Below are positions 28,293 through 37,348 of a stretch of 64,000 nucleotides of DNA, in pieces (position 1 is the stretch's first letter; each line of letters begins with the position of its first letter). The notes beneath the pieces were generated by a model, which was given only the letters and a program-made list of their open reading frames with translations, was not told the origin of the DNA and ran no database searches. A program made the position numbers and the translations under genes. The stretch lies in contig CAJTXV010000005.1 of the NCBI GenBank assembly GCA_910584255.1, forward strand, positions 1 to 64,000, read 5' to 3'. This DNA is from an uncultured Bacilli bacterium. Its GTDB lineage: Bacteria; Bacillota_I; Bacilli_A; RF39; UBA660.

Positions 28293-28558
28293 TGAAAAAA
28301 ATTGTATTTGTTTGCTTGGGAAATATTTGCAGAAGTCCCATGGCTGAAGCAATTATGAAAAAACTTTTAAAGGAACAAAAATTAGAGATGATTTTTCAAG
28401 TAGATTCAATGGCTACTAGTTTTGAGGAAGTAGGAAATCCTATTTATCCTCCTGCACGAGAAAAGCTAAAAGAGAGGGGCATTTTAGCTTTCACACATCA
28501 AGCAAAAGTTTTTAAAAAAGAAAACTACGATGAAAAGGTGATATGTACATTGTATTAA
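28289..28558 (+). pseudogene. Truncated low-molecular-weight phosphatase fused to out-of-frame dnaJ sequence
   Basis: The first 82 codons equal the intact gene at 36685, including the phosphatase loop CLGNICRS. At the duplication joint (28532-28534) the reading frame runs into the 3' part of dnaJ in the wrong frame and stops after KVICTLY. The DP loop with the catalytic Asp (KDPWY in the intact protein) is lost, so an 89-residue product should be inactive. It is a by-product of the tandem duplication. Confidence 0.9.
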
Positions 28559-28689
28559 AAGTAATTACTCCAAAGAAACTTACGAAAGAGCAAAAAAGAA
28601 TTATTGAATCCTTAAGGGAAACTGATTTAGTAGACAACGAAATGAAAAAGTTTGATCGTTTTGTAGAAGTAAACAATGAAAGCATTTAA
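28532..28689 (+). pseudogene. Orphan 3' fragment of dnaJ
   Basis: These 158 bp equal the last 158 bp of dnaJ (20136-20293), left at the start of copy 2 by the duplication. There is no start codon, and upstream sequence is in another frame. Its terminator (28679-28705) is retained and probably stops read-through from xerD-deoB copy 1. Confidence 0.92.
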
Positions 28690-28705
28690 CAAAGTGCTTT
28701 TTTTC
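28679..28705 (+). terminator. Duplicated dnaJ terminator
   Basis: Identical to 20283-20309 (AAAGCATT / AGTGCTTT plus T run). Here it ends transcription of the truncated phosphatase gene. Confidence 0.7.
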
Positions 28706-28737
28706 TTGCCAACTTTACATTCTAATCGTAAAAAGAC

Positions 28738-28767
28738 TTGTCAAAATTTGTTTCAATAGGCTATACT
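28738..28767 (+). promoter_or_regulatory. Promoter of the acetyltransferase operon, copy 2
   Basis: Same TTGTCA-N18-TATACT as at 20342, so copy 2 can be expressed independently. Confidence 0.6.
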
Positions 28768-28822
28768 TAAGATATAAGAAAATAAGCTTCATAGTAAGTC
28801 AGTTTGAAAGTGAGGAAGTAAT

Positions 28823-29266
28823 ATGGAAGTAAAATTTAGAATAGCAACAAGGGATGACATAAAAGAGATTATTGATTTATGTAACGTTGTGTTTATTGAG
28901 GATACCCCTTACGAATATGCACTTAAGGTGTTTGAAGAAACGAAAGATGATCCAAATAATATTTATCTAGTAGGAATAGTAGATGATAAGATTGTATCTC
29001 ATGCTAAAATTACAGTGGTTCATACGATGTATGAAAAAATGAATACTTATGCGATTTTAAACCATGTTTGTGTTATGGAAGAATATCGTAGACATAATAT
29101 TGCCACTAAAATGTTAATGGAAATTGAGAAAATTTGTAAGGAACACGGGTGCAAAAAGATGGAATTATGGTCTAATAATATTCGAGTTCCAGCACATACT
29201 TGTTATAAAAAATACGGATTTCATTTAGATGATGCAGGCTTCTTTTCTATGAATGTAAGAGGATAA
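28823..29266 (+). CDS. GNAT family N-acetyltransferase, copy 2
   Basis: The 147-residue product is identical to the one at 20427-20870, with the RRxxIA acetyl-CoA motif. Its own promoter and ribosome binding site were duplicated with it. Confidence 0.85.
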   Translation: MEVKFRIATRDDIKEIIDLCNVVFIEDTPYEYALKVFEETKDDPNNIYLVGIVDDKIVSHAKITVVHTMYEKMNTYAILNHVCVMEEYRRHNIATKMLMEIEKICKEHGCKKMELWSNNIRVPAHTCYKKYGFHLDDAGFFSMNVRG

Positions 29267-29271
29267 GAACT

Positions 29272-30453
29272 ATGAAAATTGAGAGAATATATATTGGTGG
29301 GTGGTTTCAACGTACTACCTTGCAACTATCTGAAATTTATGATTTTGTTCGTGATGGAACTTCACAATTAAAGTTAGACAAAAATAAACTTCAAAAAATG
29401 AGAACTGACTTAGATCTTGCCCACGTTGAGTACAATGTAGATGGACTGGAATATTTAATGCTTACTACAAATACAGAAATTCAAATTAAAATATTTGAAG
29501 ATGGACTTATCGTTTTAAATGATGGGGATGTCAACGAATTTTCCTTATTTCAGGACATTGAGTCTTTGGCACAGTACTATGAGAAAAAGCTATCTCCAGC
29601 ATTTTCCTATCTCTTTAGTTTAGGTGCTCCTGTTCCAAAGGAACTTGCTAATATTGAAACAGTATATCCTTACTTTATTGTTTTAAATAATGCCAAAGAG
29701 GCAGAAATGCAAGCACTTCTTAGTAGAACGGAAAAACAAAAATATTTTGATTACAAAAATCAACATTATGACGTGGTTCGTGGAAATAAATATTATTTTA
29801 TTAATAATAAAACAAAGGATATGCATCAAGTGGAACGTTATATTGAAGAACAGATTTTTATTCGTGAGTTTAAGGCACAACTTCATCGCTATTTAAATCT
29901 TCATCGCATTATTTGGGAGAAAATCGATGAAGTAAAAGAAAATTCTCATGTTCGAGGAAAGGATATTATTGCTTTCAGTAATAAGATTGATGGTTATAGA
30001 AAAACGGTCAATTTGATTGATTCTCGAATTAATCAGATGAATACATATATCAAAACAAGAGAAAAAATTGCGAAGAGTGATTCTAATTTAATTGAATCAT
30101 TAGATTTAATTGGGTACCGCTATGAAACATTAATTAATACAGTAAGCTATATGCAACAAATTTGGGCAATGACAAAGAATTATTTGAATCAAGCAGCAAA
30201 ATTATTCGATAGTTTGGAGTCATCTATTACTGAAAAATCAGTTAATAGTTTAACAATTGTTACCTCCATGGGTGTTGGTGCATCTTTAATTGATTTGTTT
30301 ACAGAATCTGCACCATCTTTTTCATCTTTTGGAATTATTTATTTCTTTATTCTAGCAATTGTTGGGTACTCCGTAAATAAAATTATGAAAAAGATATCAG
30401 AAAATAGAAAATATGAAATTTCAGATATTGAGTACGATAAAAACATTAAATAG
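29272..30453 (+). CDS. Unrecognised protein with long helices and two C-terminal TM segments, copy 2
   Basis: Identical to the 393-residue product at 20876-22057: soluble N-terminal half, charged helical region, two closely spaced membrane segments near the C-terminus, no CorA GMN signature. The 5-bp spacing from the acetyltransferase gene is retained. Confidence 0.6.
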   Translation: MKIERIYIGGWFQRTTLQLSEIYDFVRDGTSQLKLDKNKLQKMRTDLDLAHVEYNVDGLEYLMLTTNTEIQIKIFEDGLIVLNDGDVNEFSLFQDIESLAQYYEKKLSPAFSYLFSLGAPVPKELANIETVYPYFIVLNNAKEAEMQALLSRTEKQKYFDYKNQHYDVVRGNKYYFINNKTKDMHQVERYIEEQIFIREFKAQLHRYLNLHRIIWEKIDEVKENSHVRGKDIIAFSNKIDGYRKTVNLIDSRINQMNTYIKTREKIAKSDSNLIESLDLIGYRYETLINTVSYMQQIWAMTKNYLNQAAKLFDSLESSITEKSVNSLTIVTSMGVGASLIDLFTESAPSFSSFGIIYFFILAIVGYSVNKIMKKISENRKYEISDIEYDKNIK

Positions 30454-30498
30454 AAGAGGTTCTATCCAAAGAACTTCTTTTTCTAAAAGGAGGATAAT

Positions 30499-32235
30499 AT
30501 GTTTCGAAATTATTTGAATATCTTTGATGATTTTCGAGTTATTACAAAAAAACAAAGTAAGAAATATGTTTTTCTAATGCTTATATCTTCTGCTTTTCAT
30601 CATATTTTTAGTTTACTCCCACCAATTGCTGCTGCAGGAATCATTGCAATGGTTACAGAAGAGAATATGAACTTAGTTTTCTTTTATGGTTGTCTGTTTT
30701 TATTCTTTTATTTTCTATATTTCTTCGCATTATATTGGAAATATTTTTCCTATAAAAAATTAGGAGAGATGTATCATACAGAGATTCAGGATTATTTATT
30801 TGAAATTATCGCATCCAATGATGATATTCTAACAAAGATTTCAAAAGGGAAAATCATGGATGTTTGTAATACAGATATTGGTTATACTGTAGATGTGGTA
30901 GATGCCTTTATTGGTGCGATTATGAATTTAATCAAAATCATTATTTTATTTTTTATCTTTCTTCACTATAGTATTCTAGTCGGTTCCCTAGTAGTCGTTT
31001 TAGTTATCTTTTATTTTCTTTTAATGGACTCTAATTCTTTAGCGGTTTCTAAGTGCTATGAAGGAGAAAGAAAGTATGACGATAAAGTCATTGATATTTT
31101 AAATCAGATGCTTGCAAATCTAAAGCAAGTAAAAACATTGAATTTAATGACTAATCTTAATAAAAAACTATGGAAAACCAGGGGTTGTTGGAAAGAAAAA
31201 TATACAAAAAGAAGAAATTATTTAATTAAAAGATATAGTATTTTACCTGTTATTTTGTACTTTACAAAATTTGTGTTATACATGATTTTGGCATCCATGG
31301 TAATTAGAAAACAAATGACTTTGGATAAACTTGTTTTATTAATTAGTTATTTTGAAGCTATTGTAACTGCAACAGATCAGACATTAGAGTACTTACTCAA
31401 TTTGAATAACTATAAAGTAAGAATGCAAAGAATTCGAAGTATTATCGATTATCCCCCACAAAAAGAATTTGATTTCGGCGACATTGATAATGATTATATT
31501 TCAGGACTCATAGAATTCAAAAAGGTAAGTTATCAAGTAAAAGATGTGAAGGCATTAGATAATGTTAGTTTTAAGGTATATCCAAATGAGATTAATGCAA
31601 TTATCGGTCATTCTGGAAGTGGAAAGTCTACCATCATTCACTTGTTATATCGTCTTCATAAGGTTTCCTCTGGGATTATTTTAATTGATAATGTAAATAT
31701 TTACGACTACACCAATCATGTTTATACATCCAATGTCTCAGGTGTTTATCAGAAACCATTTGTTTTTGATATGAGTATTCGTGATAATTTAAATTTAGTG
31801 AATTCAAATCGAAATCTTCAAATTGAAGCATGTAAAAGAGTAGGGATTCATGACTTTATCATGTCATTACCCAAAGGATATAATACGATTGTTAATGAGG
31901 AAGATGCAATTGTTACTAGCGGTAAAAAGCAGCTATTGGCCATTGCACGAGCGTTGTTATCGAAAGCAGAAATCTTATTATTTGATGAAATTACAGGAAA
32001 TGTTGATCCAGAAACTACCAATCAGATTCTTTCCATCTTGCTTGATTTAAAGGCTGACCACACCATTCTTATGGTAACACATAAACCTGAAATGATGGAG
32101 ATAGCCGATCGTGTGATTGTATTATCCAATGGAAAGGTAGAAAGCAAGGGCAAAAATAAAGATGTATACGAAAAATCTACTTTATATCAAGAACTTAAAA
32201 ATCGTTCTTTTGTAAGTGTAAGTAAGGTAGAGTAG
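30499..32235 (+). CDS. ABC transporter, fused membrane and ATPase domains, copy 2
   Basis: Identical to the 578-residue transporter at 22103-23839, including Walker A GHSGSGKST, the unusual signature TSGKKQ and Walker B ILLFDEITG. The second copy would double the dose of this exporter if expressed. Confidence 0.88.
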   Translation: MFRNYLNIFDDFRVITKKQSKKYVFLMLISSAFHHIFSLLPPIAAAGIIAMVTEENMNLVFFYGCLFLFFYFLYFFALYWKYFSYKKLGEMYHTEIQDYLFEIIASNDDILTKISKGKIMDVCNTDIGYTVDVVDAFIGAIMNLIKIIILFFIFLHYSILVGSLVVVLVIFYFLLMDSNSLAVSKCYEGERKYDDKVIDILNQMLANLKQVKTLNLMTNLNKKLWKTRGCWKEKYTKRRNYLIKRYSILPVILYFTKFVLYMILASMVIRKQMTLDKLVLLISYFEAIVTATDQTLEYLLNLNNYKVRMQRIRSIIDYPPQKEFDFGDIDNDYISGLIEFKKVSYQVKDVKALDNVSFKVYPNEINAIIGHSGSGKSTIIHLLYRLHKVSSGIILIDNVNIYDYTNHVYTSNVSGVYQKPFVFDMSIRDNLNLVNSNRNLQIEACKRVGIHDFIMSLPKGYNTIVNEEDAIVTSGKKQLLAIARALLSKAEILLFDEITGNVDPETTNQILSILLDLKADHTILMVTHKPEMMEIADRVIVLSNGKVESKGKNKDVYEKSTLYQELKNRSFVSVSKVE

Positions 32236-32284
32236 TTCATAATAAAAGTTTGTTAGTCTAAATACCTATGCTTTCTAAAGTACC

Positions 32285-32312
32285 AGCAAGAAATTTCTCT
32301 TGCTTTTTTTTA
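32285..32312 (+). terminator. Intrinsic terminator of the ABC transporter gene, copy 2
   Basis: AGCAAGA / TCTTGCT stem with T run, as at 23889-23916. Confidence 0.8.
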
Positions 32313-32328
32313 AGATTTGTGCTATAAT
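32300..32328 (+). promoter_or_regulatory. Promoter of the leucine-rich-repeat gene, copy 2
   Basis: TTGCTT-N17-TATAAT with extended TGC, as at 23904-23932. Confidence 0.65.
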
Positions 32329-32354
32329 ATGCTTACTTTTAAGGGGGGTTATGT

Positions 32355-33278
32355 ATGAAAATAACAAATTTAAAGTTTTATGCTGCTACTCTATTGATGG
32401 GTGGTAGTATTGTATATTCGAATGTACAAATGAAAGAAATGGAGGCATCGTTTGAGGAACGCATTAATGAGTATGCTGCACAACAACAATTATTATGTCA
32501 AAAATATGATGACTTACAGGTACAATTAGAAGACTTTCAACAGGAAGTAGGTAAGACATCACATCAACTTGATTTATTACTGGCGAAGCAACAAGAAAAA
32601 AGACAAACTAATTATGCAGACGAAGTAGGAATTGTCGAAAATGATAATAGAATTAATAGTATTGCTATTGATCAGAAAGAAGATGGACAATATCTTTTAA
32701 ATTTCTATAAAGTTGGAGTTCAACCATATGAATATATGGTAACTACTGACATTGATTCTACACTATCATCAATTGATGCTACTTATATAGATGACATCGA
32801 TACTGTCTTTTTAGATGGATGTGAAGATAAAAAAGTATTAGATGCTTTAAAATATTTTAAGAATTTAAGACGTTTAAACTTGGACGAATGCACATTTGCA
32901 GATGTTAGTAAAATTTCAAAACTAGGTGCACTAGAATATCTAAGAATTGCTGATTGTCCTAATGTTTCAGATATCAGTTCATTTAAGAACTTATCTAACT
33001 TAAGAGTTATAATACTGAATGGTACAGAAGTAGAAAATATTGAATCTTTATCTTATTTATCGAACTTGGAAGTTGTGGATTTAAAAGGAAATAAAATTGT
33101 AAATCCTTGTTGTTTAGAGTGTTTACCTAGATTATATAATTTAATTTTAACAGACAATTGTATTACGGATATGTATTATTTAAATGGACTTATTCATAAT
33201 AATATAATTAGTGATATGGATGCAGAAGAAATCTTAAATTCTTATGCTTCTACTAGATTTAAAACAGGAACCATATAG
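32355..33278 (+). CDS. Membrane-anchored leucine-rich-repeat protein, copy 2
   Basis: Identical to the 307-residue product at 23959-24882: signal anchor, coiled-coil stalk, five or six LRR units. It converges on rarA copy 2, with a short GGAACC / GGATTCC hairpin and T7 run between the stop codons. Confidence 0.78.
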   Translation: MKITNLKFYAATLLMGGSIVYSNVQMKEMEASFEERINEYAAQQQLLCQKYDDLQVQLEDFQQEVGKTSHQLDLLLAKQQEKRQTNYADEVGIVENDNRINSIAIDQKEDGQYLLNFYKVGVQPYEYMVTTDIDSTLSSIDATYIDDIDTVFLDGCEDKKVLDALKYFKNLRRLNLDECTFADVSKISKLGALEYLRIADCPNVSDISSFKNLSNLRVIILNGTEVENIESLSYLSNLEVVDLKGNKIVNPCCLECLPRLYNLILTDNCITDMYYLNGLIHNNIISDMDAEEILNSYASTRFKTGTI

Positions 33279-33289
33279 GATTCCTTTTT

Positions 33290-34537
33290 TTATGATTCTG
33301 TTTCTGTTAGTTTATTTTGTTCTTCCTCTCTTAATTTTTCTAATTTATCATTGATTTGTTTTAACATCCGTTCATTTGGTGAAGTATCTTTTGGAATATA
33401 GTATTTTTTACCCTTTAGATTATTCGGCAAATATTGCTGTACTACAAAATTGTTAGGATAATCATGTGGATATTTATAAATAGTAGAGTGAATTTTAATG
33501 GTATCAGGAATATCTTCACAGCGGCCTGTTCGAACATCTTCTAACGCTTTATCAAGTGCAAGATGAGCTGTATTTGATTTAGGAGATAATGCCATTTCTA
33601 TTACAATTTCTCCTAAGGGAATTCTTGCTTCTGGAAGCCCTACTAGTTCACTGGCACTAATTGCAGCCATCACTCTAGGTCCAATTTCTGGATTTGCTAG
33701 TCCTATGTCTTCATAAGCAATTACACTCATCCGCCGGTAAATACTATCCAAATCTTCCATTTCAAGTAGTCTTGCCAAATAGTGAAGGCTAGCATTTACA
33801 TCACTTCCACGAATAGATTTTTGAAATGCACTCAGTAAATCATAATGACCCGATTCGCCTTTATCAGATATAATTACTGGTTTGTTATGAATACTTTTTA
33901 TTAAATCTAATGTAATCTTTTTATTACTTGAAGAATAAAATGCCATCTCTAATAGATTATATGCATAACGAAGGTCACTTCCTGAAAGAGATGCAATATG
34001 TTCTAATACCCCTTTTTCTACTTTGATTCCTTCTAAATCAGGGTGCTTGGTAGCTCGATTTAATCCTTCTAAAATGTCTGCACTTGTTAAATCCTTTAAT
34101 TCAAATATCTGGCATCTACTACGAATGGCAGGATTGATTTTATGATATGGATTACTAGTAGTCATTCCAATTAAAGTAATTAATCCACTTTCTAGTTGCG
34201 GTAAGAGTAAGTCCTGTTTGTCCTTATTTAAACGATGAATTTCATCCATAATTAGGACAATTCCCTCATACATTTTAGCTTCTTCTACGACGATATCAAA
34301 GTCTTTTTTATTATTCATTGTAGCATTAAAAAAACGATACCTGACTCCTAAATCCTTAACAATTGCATTTGCAATCGTTGTTTTTCCAATCCCAGGTTTT
34401 CCATATAAAATCATAGAAAATATTTTCTTATTATTAACTAGATTTCTTAATATTTTATTTTCGCCTAGTAAATGTTTTTGACCGATCACTTCATTGATAG
34501 AATTAGGAGTTAATTGTAATGCCAGTGGCTTCTTCAT
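33290..34537 (-). CDS. rarA: Replication-associated recombination protein A, copy 2
   Basis: Identical to the 415-residue RarA at 24894-26141 (Walker A GKPGIGKTT, Walker B LIMDEIHR). ATG 34537 is preferred over the in-frame GTG 34549. Two rarA copies in one genome are unusual and arise here from the tandem duplication only. Confidence 0.92.
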   Translation of the reverse strand: MKKPLALQLTPNSINEVIGQKHLLGENKILRNLVNNKKIFSMILYGKPGIGKTTIANAIVKDLGVRYRFFNATMNNKKDFDIVVEEAKMYEGIVLIMDEIHRLNKDKQDLLLPQLESGLITLIGMTTSNPYHKINPAIRSRCQIFELKDLTSADILEGLNRATKHPDLEGIKVEKGVLEHIASLSGSDLRYAYNLLEMAFYSSSNKKITLDLIKSIHNKPVIISDKGESGHYDLLSAFQKSIRGSDVNASLHYLARLLEMEDLDSIYRRMSVIAYEDIGLANPEIGPRVMAAISASELVGLPEARIPLGEIVIEMALSPKSNTAHLALDKALEDVRTGRCEDIPDTIKIHSTIYKYPHDYPNNFVVQQYLPNNLKGKKYYIPKDTSPNERMLKQINDKLEKLREEEQNKLTETES

Positions 34538-34588
34538 ATTAATCACCACTTATATTTTATCAAAAAAGAGTACTTTTTAAAAGAAATA

Positions 34589-34597
34589 TGTTATAAT
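34589..34597 (+). promoter_or_regulatory. Extended -10 promoter of xerD-deoB, copy 2
   Basis: TGTTATAAT, as at 26193-26201. Confidence 0.6.
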
Positions 34598-34621
34598 ATA
34601 AAAGGATTGTAGGGAAGTAAT

Positions 34622-35518
34622 ATGAAGCTAGGAAATCAGATAGAAGAATATCTAGATTATGTCATTGTAGAACAAAATTTAACCATTAATACCAAAAATT
34701 CATATCAAAATGAATTAACAAAGTACATGGCATTTTTAGTAAGACGTGGTATTTGGAATATTGAGGATATAAAGTATGAAGATATTACAGAATACTTAAA
34801 AGCTTTAAGTAATCAAAATCTAAAACCTCAATCTATTGCACATTCCATTACTGTTATTAGAAATTTTCATAAATACTTTGTGAAAACTGGAGACTTAAAG
34901 CAAGATGTTTCCAAAAATATCTCACAACCTAAATTACAAAAAAAACTACCAGTTACTTTATCAGTTCAAGATGTAGATTGCCTATTGGATATTCAGATAG
35001 AGACACCATTTGACTATCGGAATAAGGCTATGTTAGAATTATTGTATGGTACAGGGTTGAGAATCAGTGAACTTCTTAGTTTAACATTAAATGATATTGA
35101 TTTAACTAATTGTACTGTACGTTGCATGGGGAAGGGAAGAAAAGAGAGAATTGTTCCTATTAATGACTTTATTATTGATTCTTTATCTAAATATTTAGAG
35201 GTGCGATGTCAATTAGAAAAAAGGGAGCGTTATGATTATCTTTTTTTAAATAATCATGGGAAACCGATTACAAGACAGGGCTTTTTTAAGATTTTAAAAA
35301 AAATATTATCAGAAAAAGGTCTAGACCCTAATACTTCTCCACATACATTAAGACATAGTTTTGCGACTCATTTACTAGAAAATGGGGCAGATCTTCGAGT
35401 AATTCAAGAGATGCTAGGACATAGTGATATTTCAACTACTAGAATTTATACGCATATTTCAAACCAAAAGGTAGAAAAAGATTATAAGAAATATCATCCA
35501 AGAAAGGACGAGGAATAA
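34622..35518 (+). CDS. xerD: Site-specific tyrosine recombinase, XerD type, copy 2
   Basis: Identical to the 298-residue recombinase at 26226-27122, with all catalytic residues (R in GLRISE, HTLRHSF, LGHSDISTT, Tyr in RIYTH). This copy belongs to the complete xerD-deoB-phosphatase operon and ends 2.3 kb from the dif-like site at 37788, its probable target. Confidence 0.88.
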   Translation: MKLGNQIEEYLDYVIVEQNLTINTKNSYQNELTKYMAFLVRRGIWNIEDIKYEDITEYLKALSNQNLKPQSIAHSITVIRNFHKYFVKTGDLKQDVSKNISQPKLQKKLPVTLSVQDVDCLLDIQIETPFDYRNKAMLELLYGTGLRISELLSLTLNDIDLTNCTVRCMGKGRKERIVPINDFIIDSLSKYLEVRCQLEKRERYDYLFLNNHGKPITRQGFFKILKKILSEKGLDPNTSPHTLRHSFATHLLENGADLRVIQEMLGHSDISTTRIYTHISNQKVEKDYKKYHPRKDEE

Positions 35519-35521
35519 ATT

Positions 35522-36688
35522 ATGAAATTTAAAAGAGTATTTTTAGTAATTCTTGATTCTTTAGGAGTAGGGGAAGCAATGGATGCAGCCAACTATGGTG
35601 ATACTGGTGCCAATACTCTAGGTCATATTAATGAACAATATAATTTATTTGTGCCTAACTTAAAGAAATTAGGGTTTATGGATACTTTAACGATGGCGGA
35701 AAATGATGAAGTAGAAGCCTATTATACAATCGCTAGACCAACAAATCCAGGAAAAGATACACTAACAGGTCATTATGAACTTCTTGGGGTAAGGAATTTA
35801 GTGCCATTTAAATCATTTACAGAAAATGGATTTCCACGTGATTTATTAGAACAAATTGAACAACTAACAAAAAGACGTGTCATTGGAAATAAAAATGCTC
35901 AGGGAATTGATATTATTAATGAACTTGGGGAGAGGCATATGCAGTATGGTGCATTAATTCTTTATACTTCGAATGGTTCTAACCTGTATATTGCTGCACA
36001 TGAAGATATTATTCCTGCGGCAAAACTCTATGAGTATGCTGAAAAAATAAGAAAAATTACAATGACAGAAGAGTTAAAAATTGGGAGGGTGATTGCTCGT
36101 GTATTTACAGGAAAGCCTGGGAACTTTCGATTTACAAATGATCGTTATGATTTAGCAGTAAAACCACCTACTAAAAGTGTTTTTAATCTATTACAAGAAA
36201 ATGATTATGCTACGATTTCGATTGGGAAAATTACAGATATTTTTGATGAAGATGGGATTTCAAAGAAAATGAAAGCAGGTAATAATACAGAAGCATTAAA
36301 TAAATTAAGTGATGTGATGGATAAAAATTTTACTGGATTATGTGTTTGTAATTTAAATGATTTTGATCAAGAATTTGGACATAGACGTGATTTGGAAGGA
36401 TATGCAAAAGCAATTGAAGAATTTGATGTTCAGGTACCAATGTTAATTAATAAGCTTGATACAGAGGATTTATTAATTTTTACTGCCGATCATGGATGTG
36501 ATCCTACATTTCCTGGAAATGATCACACAAGAGAGAATGTTCCAGTTGTTATTTTTGGAAGAAATTTAAGATTCCCAGAGCGCTTAGATATCTTAGAGTC
36601 TATGGGTGATATTGGTGCTACAATTGCTGAAAACTTTGGAACAACGCAATTATTAGTTGGAAAAAGTTTTTTAGAAAAGTTGCAATGA
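35522..36688 (+). CDS. deoB: Phosphopentomutase, copy 2
   Basis: Identical to the 388-residue DeoB at 27126-28292. It is followed by the intact phosphatase gene, overlapping by ATGA. This is the undisturbed operon end. Confidence 0.94.
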   Translation: MKFKRVFLVILDSLGVGEAMDAANYGDTGANTLGHINEQYNLFVPNLKKLGFMDTLTMAENDEVEAYYTIARPTNPGKDTLTGHYELLGVRNLVPFKSFTENGFPRDLLEQIEQLTKRRVIGNKNAQGIDIINELGERHMQYGALILYTSNGSNLYIAAHEDIIPAAKLYEYAEKIRKITMTEELKIGRVIARVFTGKPGNFRFTNDRYDLAVKPPTKSVFNLLQENDYATISIGKITDIFDEDGISKKMKAGNNTEALNKLSDVMDKNFTGLCVCNLNDFDQEFGHRRDLEGYAKAIEEFDVQVPMLINKLDTEDLLIFTADHGCDPTFPGNDHTRENVPVVIFGRNLRFPERLDILESMGDIGATIAENFGTTQLLVGKSFLEKLQ

Positions 36689-37140
36689 TGAAAAAAATTG
36701 TATTTGTTTGCTTGGGAAATATTTGCAGAAGTCCCATGGCTGAAGCAATTATGAAAAAACTTTTAAAGGAACAAAAATTAGAGATGATTTTTCAAGTAGA
36801 TTCAATGGCTACTAGTTTTGAGGAAGTAGGAAATCCTATTTATCCTCCTGCACGAGAAAAGCTAAAAGAGAGGGGCATTTTAGCTTTCACACATCAAGCA
36901 AAAGTTTTTAAAAAAGAAAACTACGATGAATATGATTATATTATTGGGATGGAAGAGAGTAATATCTATAATTTAATACGTATTGTTGATGCCGATCAAG
37001 AGCATAAAATTCGTAAGCTACTTGGCCATCATGATATTAAAGATCCTTGGTATACAAGAGATTTTGAAACAACTTATCAAGAAATTGAATATGGATGTCG
37101 TCAACTTTTAGAAGAATTAATAAAAAGAGAAGGGGAGTAG
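36685..37140 (+). CDS. Low-molecular-weight protein tyrosine phosphatase family protein
   Basis: The 151-residue protein carries the CX5R phosphatase loop VCLGNICRSPMAEA at residues 8-21 (nucleophile Cys, then Arg-Ser) and the DP loop KDPWYTRDFETT near residue 120 with the general-acid Asp, as in LMW-PTPs that dephosphorylate protein tyrosine or arginine. Two adjacent ATG codons (36685, 36688) are possible starts. It is last in the xerD-deoB operon and followed by a strong terminator. Only this copy is complete; the one at 28289 is cut by the duplication. Confidence 0.9.
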   Translation: MMKKIVFVCLGNICRSPMAEAIMKKLLKEQKLEMIFQVDSMATSFEEVGNPIYPPAREKLKERGILAFTHQAKVFKKENYDEYDYIIGMEESNIYNLIRIVDADQEHKIRKLLGHHDIKDPWYTRDFETTYQEIEYGCRQLLEELIKREGE

Positions 37141-37160
37141 TATAGATTTTCTCCCCTTTT
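37130..37160. terminator. Bidirectional terminator at the convergent gene pair
   Basis: Stem AAGGGGAG (37130-37137) / CTCCCCTT (37151-37158) with T5 on the + side and an A-rich stretch giving T's on the - side. It separates the phosphatase gene from the convergent DUF1540 gene. Confidence 0.85.
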
Positions 37161-37348
37161 TATTTATCACATTTAAAATTTTTACAGATAGTTTCTTTCT
37201 TATCAATAGCTTCATCACAACCACAAGTACAACCAACTTCTATTTCATCCAGTGTGCAGCAGTGATTATCGCAATCCTGATGTGTACAAGATTCTACATT
37301 GCATTTTATATTTTGATTGTTAGTTGATTCTTTTTTCTTTTTACTCAT
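37160..37348 (-). CDS. DUF1540 domain small cysteine-rich protein
   Basis: The 62-residue protein has nine Cys with the DUF1540 pattern IKCNVESCTHQDC...CCTLDEIEVGC near the middle and ETICKNFKC at the end. DUF1540 proteins are common in Bacillota and their function is not settled; metal binding is possible. GGAGGG precedes the ATG. This is the first minus-strand gene of the right arm. Confidence 0.8.
   Translation of the reverse strand: MSKKKKESTNNQNIKCNVESCTHQDCDNHCCTLDEIEVGCTCGCDEAIDKKETICKNFKCDK

Larger units (their letters stand above)
20136..28531. repeat. Tandem duplication, copy 1 (8396-bp unit)
   Basis: The unit begins inside the 3' end of dnaJ and ends inside a low-molecular-weight phosphatase gene. 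All genes recur at a constant offset of 8396 bp, with identical translated products and no indel. Identity runs from 20136 to 28534 against 28532 to 36930; the three shared bases GAA at the joint are the microhomology. The last base before the match differs (A at 20135, T at 28531), as does the first after it (A at 28535, T at 36931). Confidence 0.97.
28532..36927. repeat. Tandem duplication, copy 2 (8396-bp unit)
   Basis: Direct repeat of 20136-28531 in the same orientation. Beyond 36930 the sequence continues into the intact phosphatase gene. Since one complete dnaJ (left) and one complete phosphatase gene (right) survive, the arrangement is what a simple tandem duplication of a single ancestral unit gives. 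No divergence means that it is very recent, kept identical by conversion, or an assembly product. Confidence 0.97.

Noticed and set aside
20136..36930. Duplication caused by a transposon or IS element
   Set aside because: No transposase, no inverted ends and no target-site duplication at either border; the joint has only a 3-bp shared GAA.
37127..37134. GAGAAGGG as a SpoIIIE-guiding sequence pointing to the terminus
   Set aside because: It is one occurrence inside a terminator stem; without a genome-wide count of strand bias it is not evidence.
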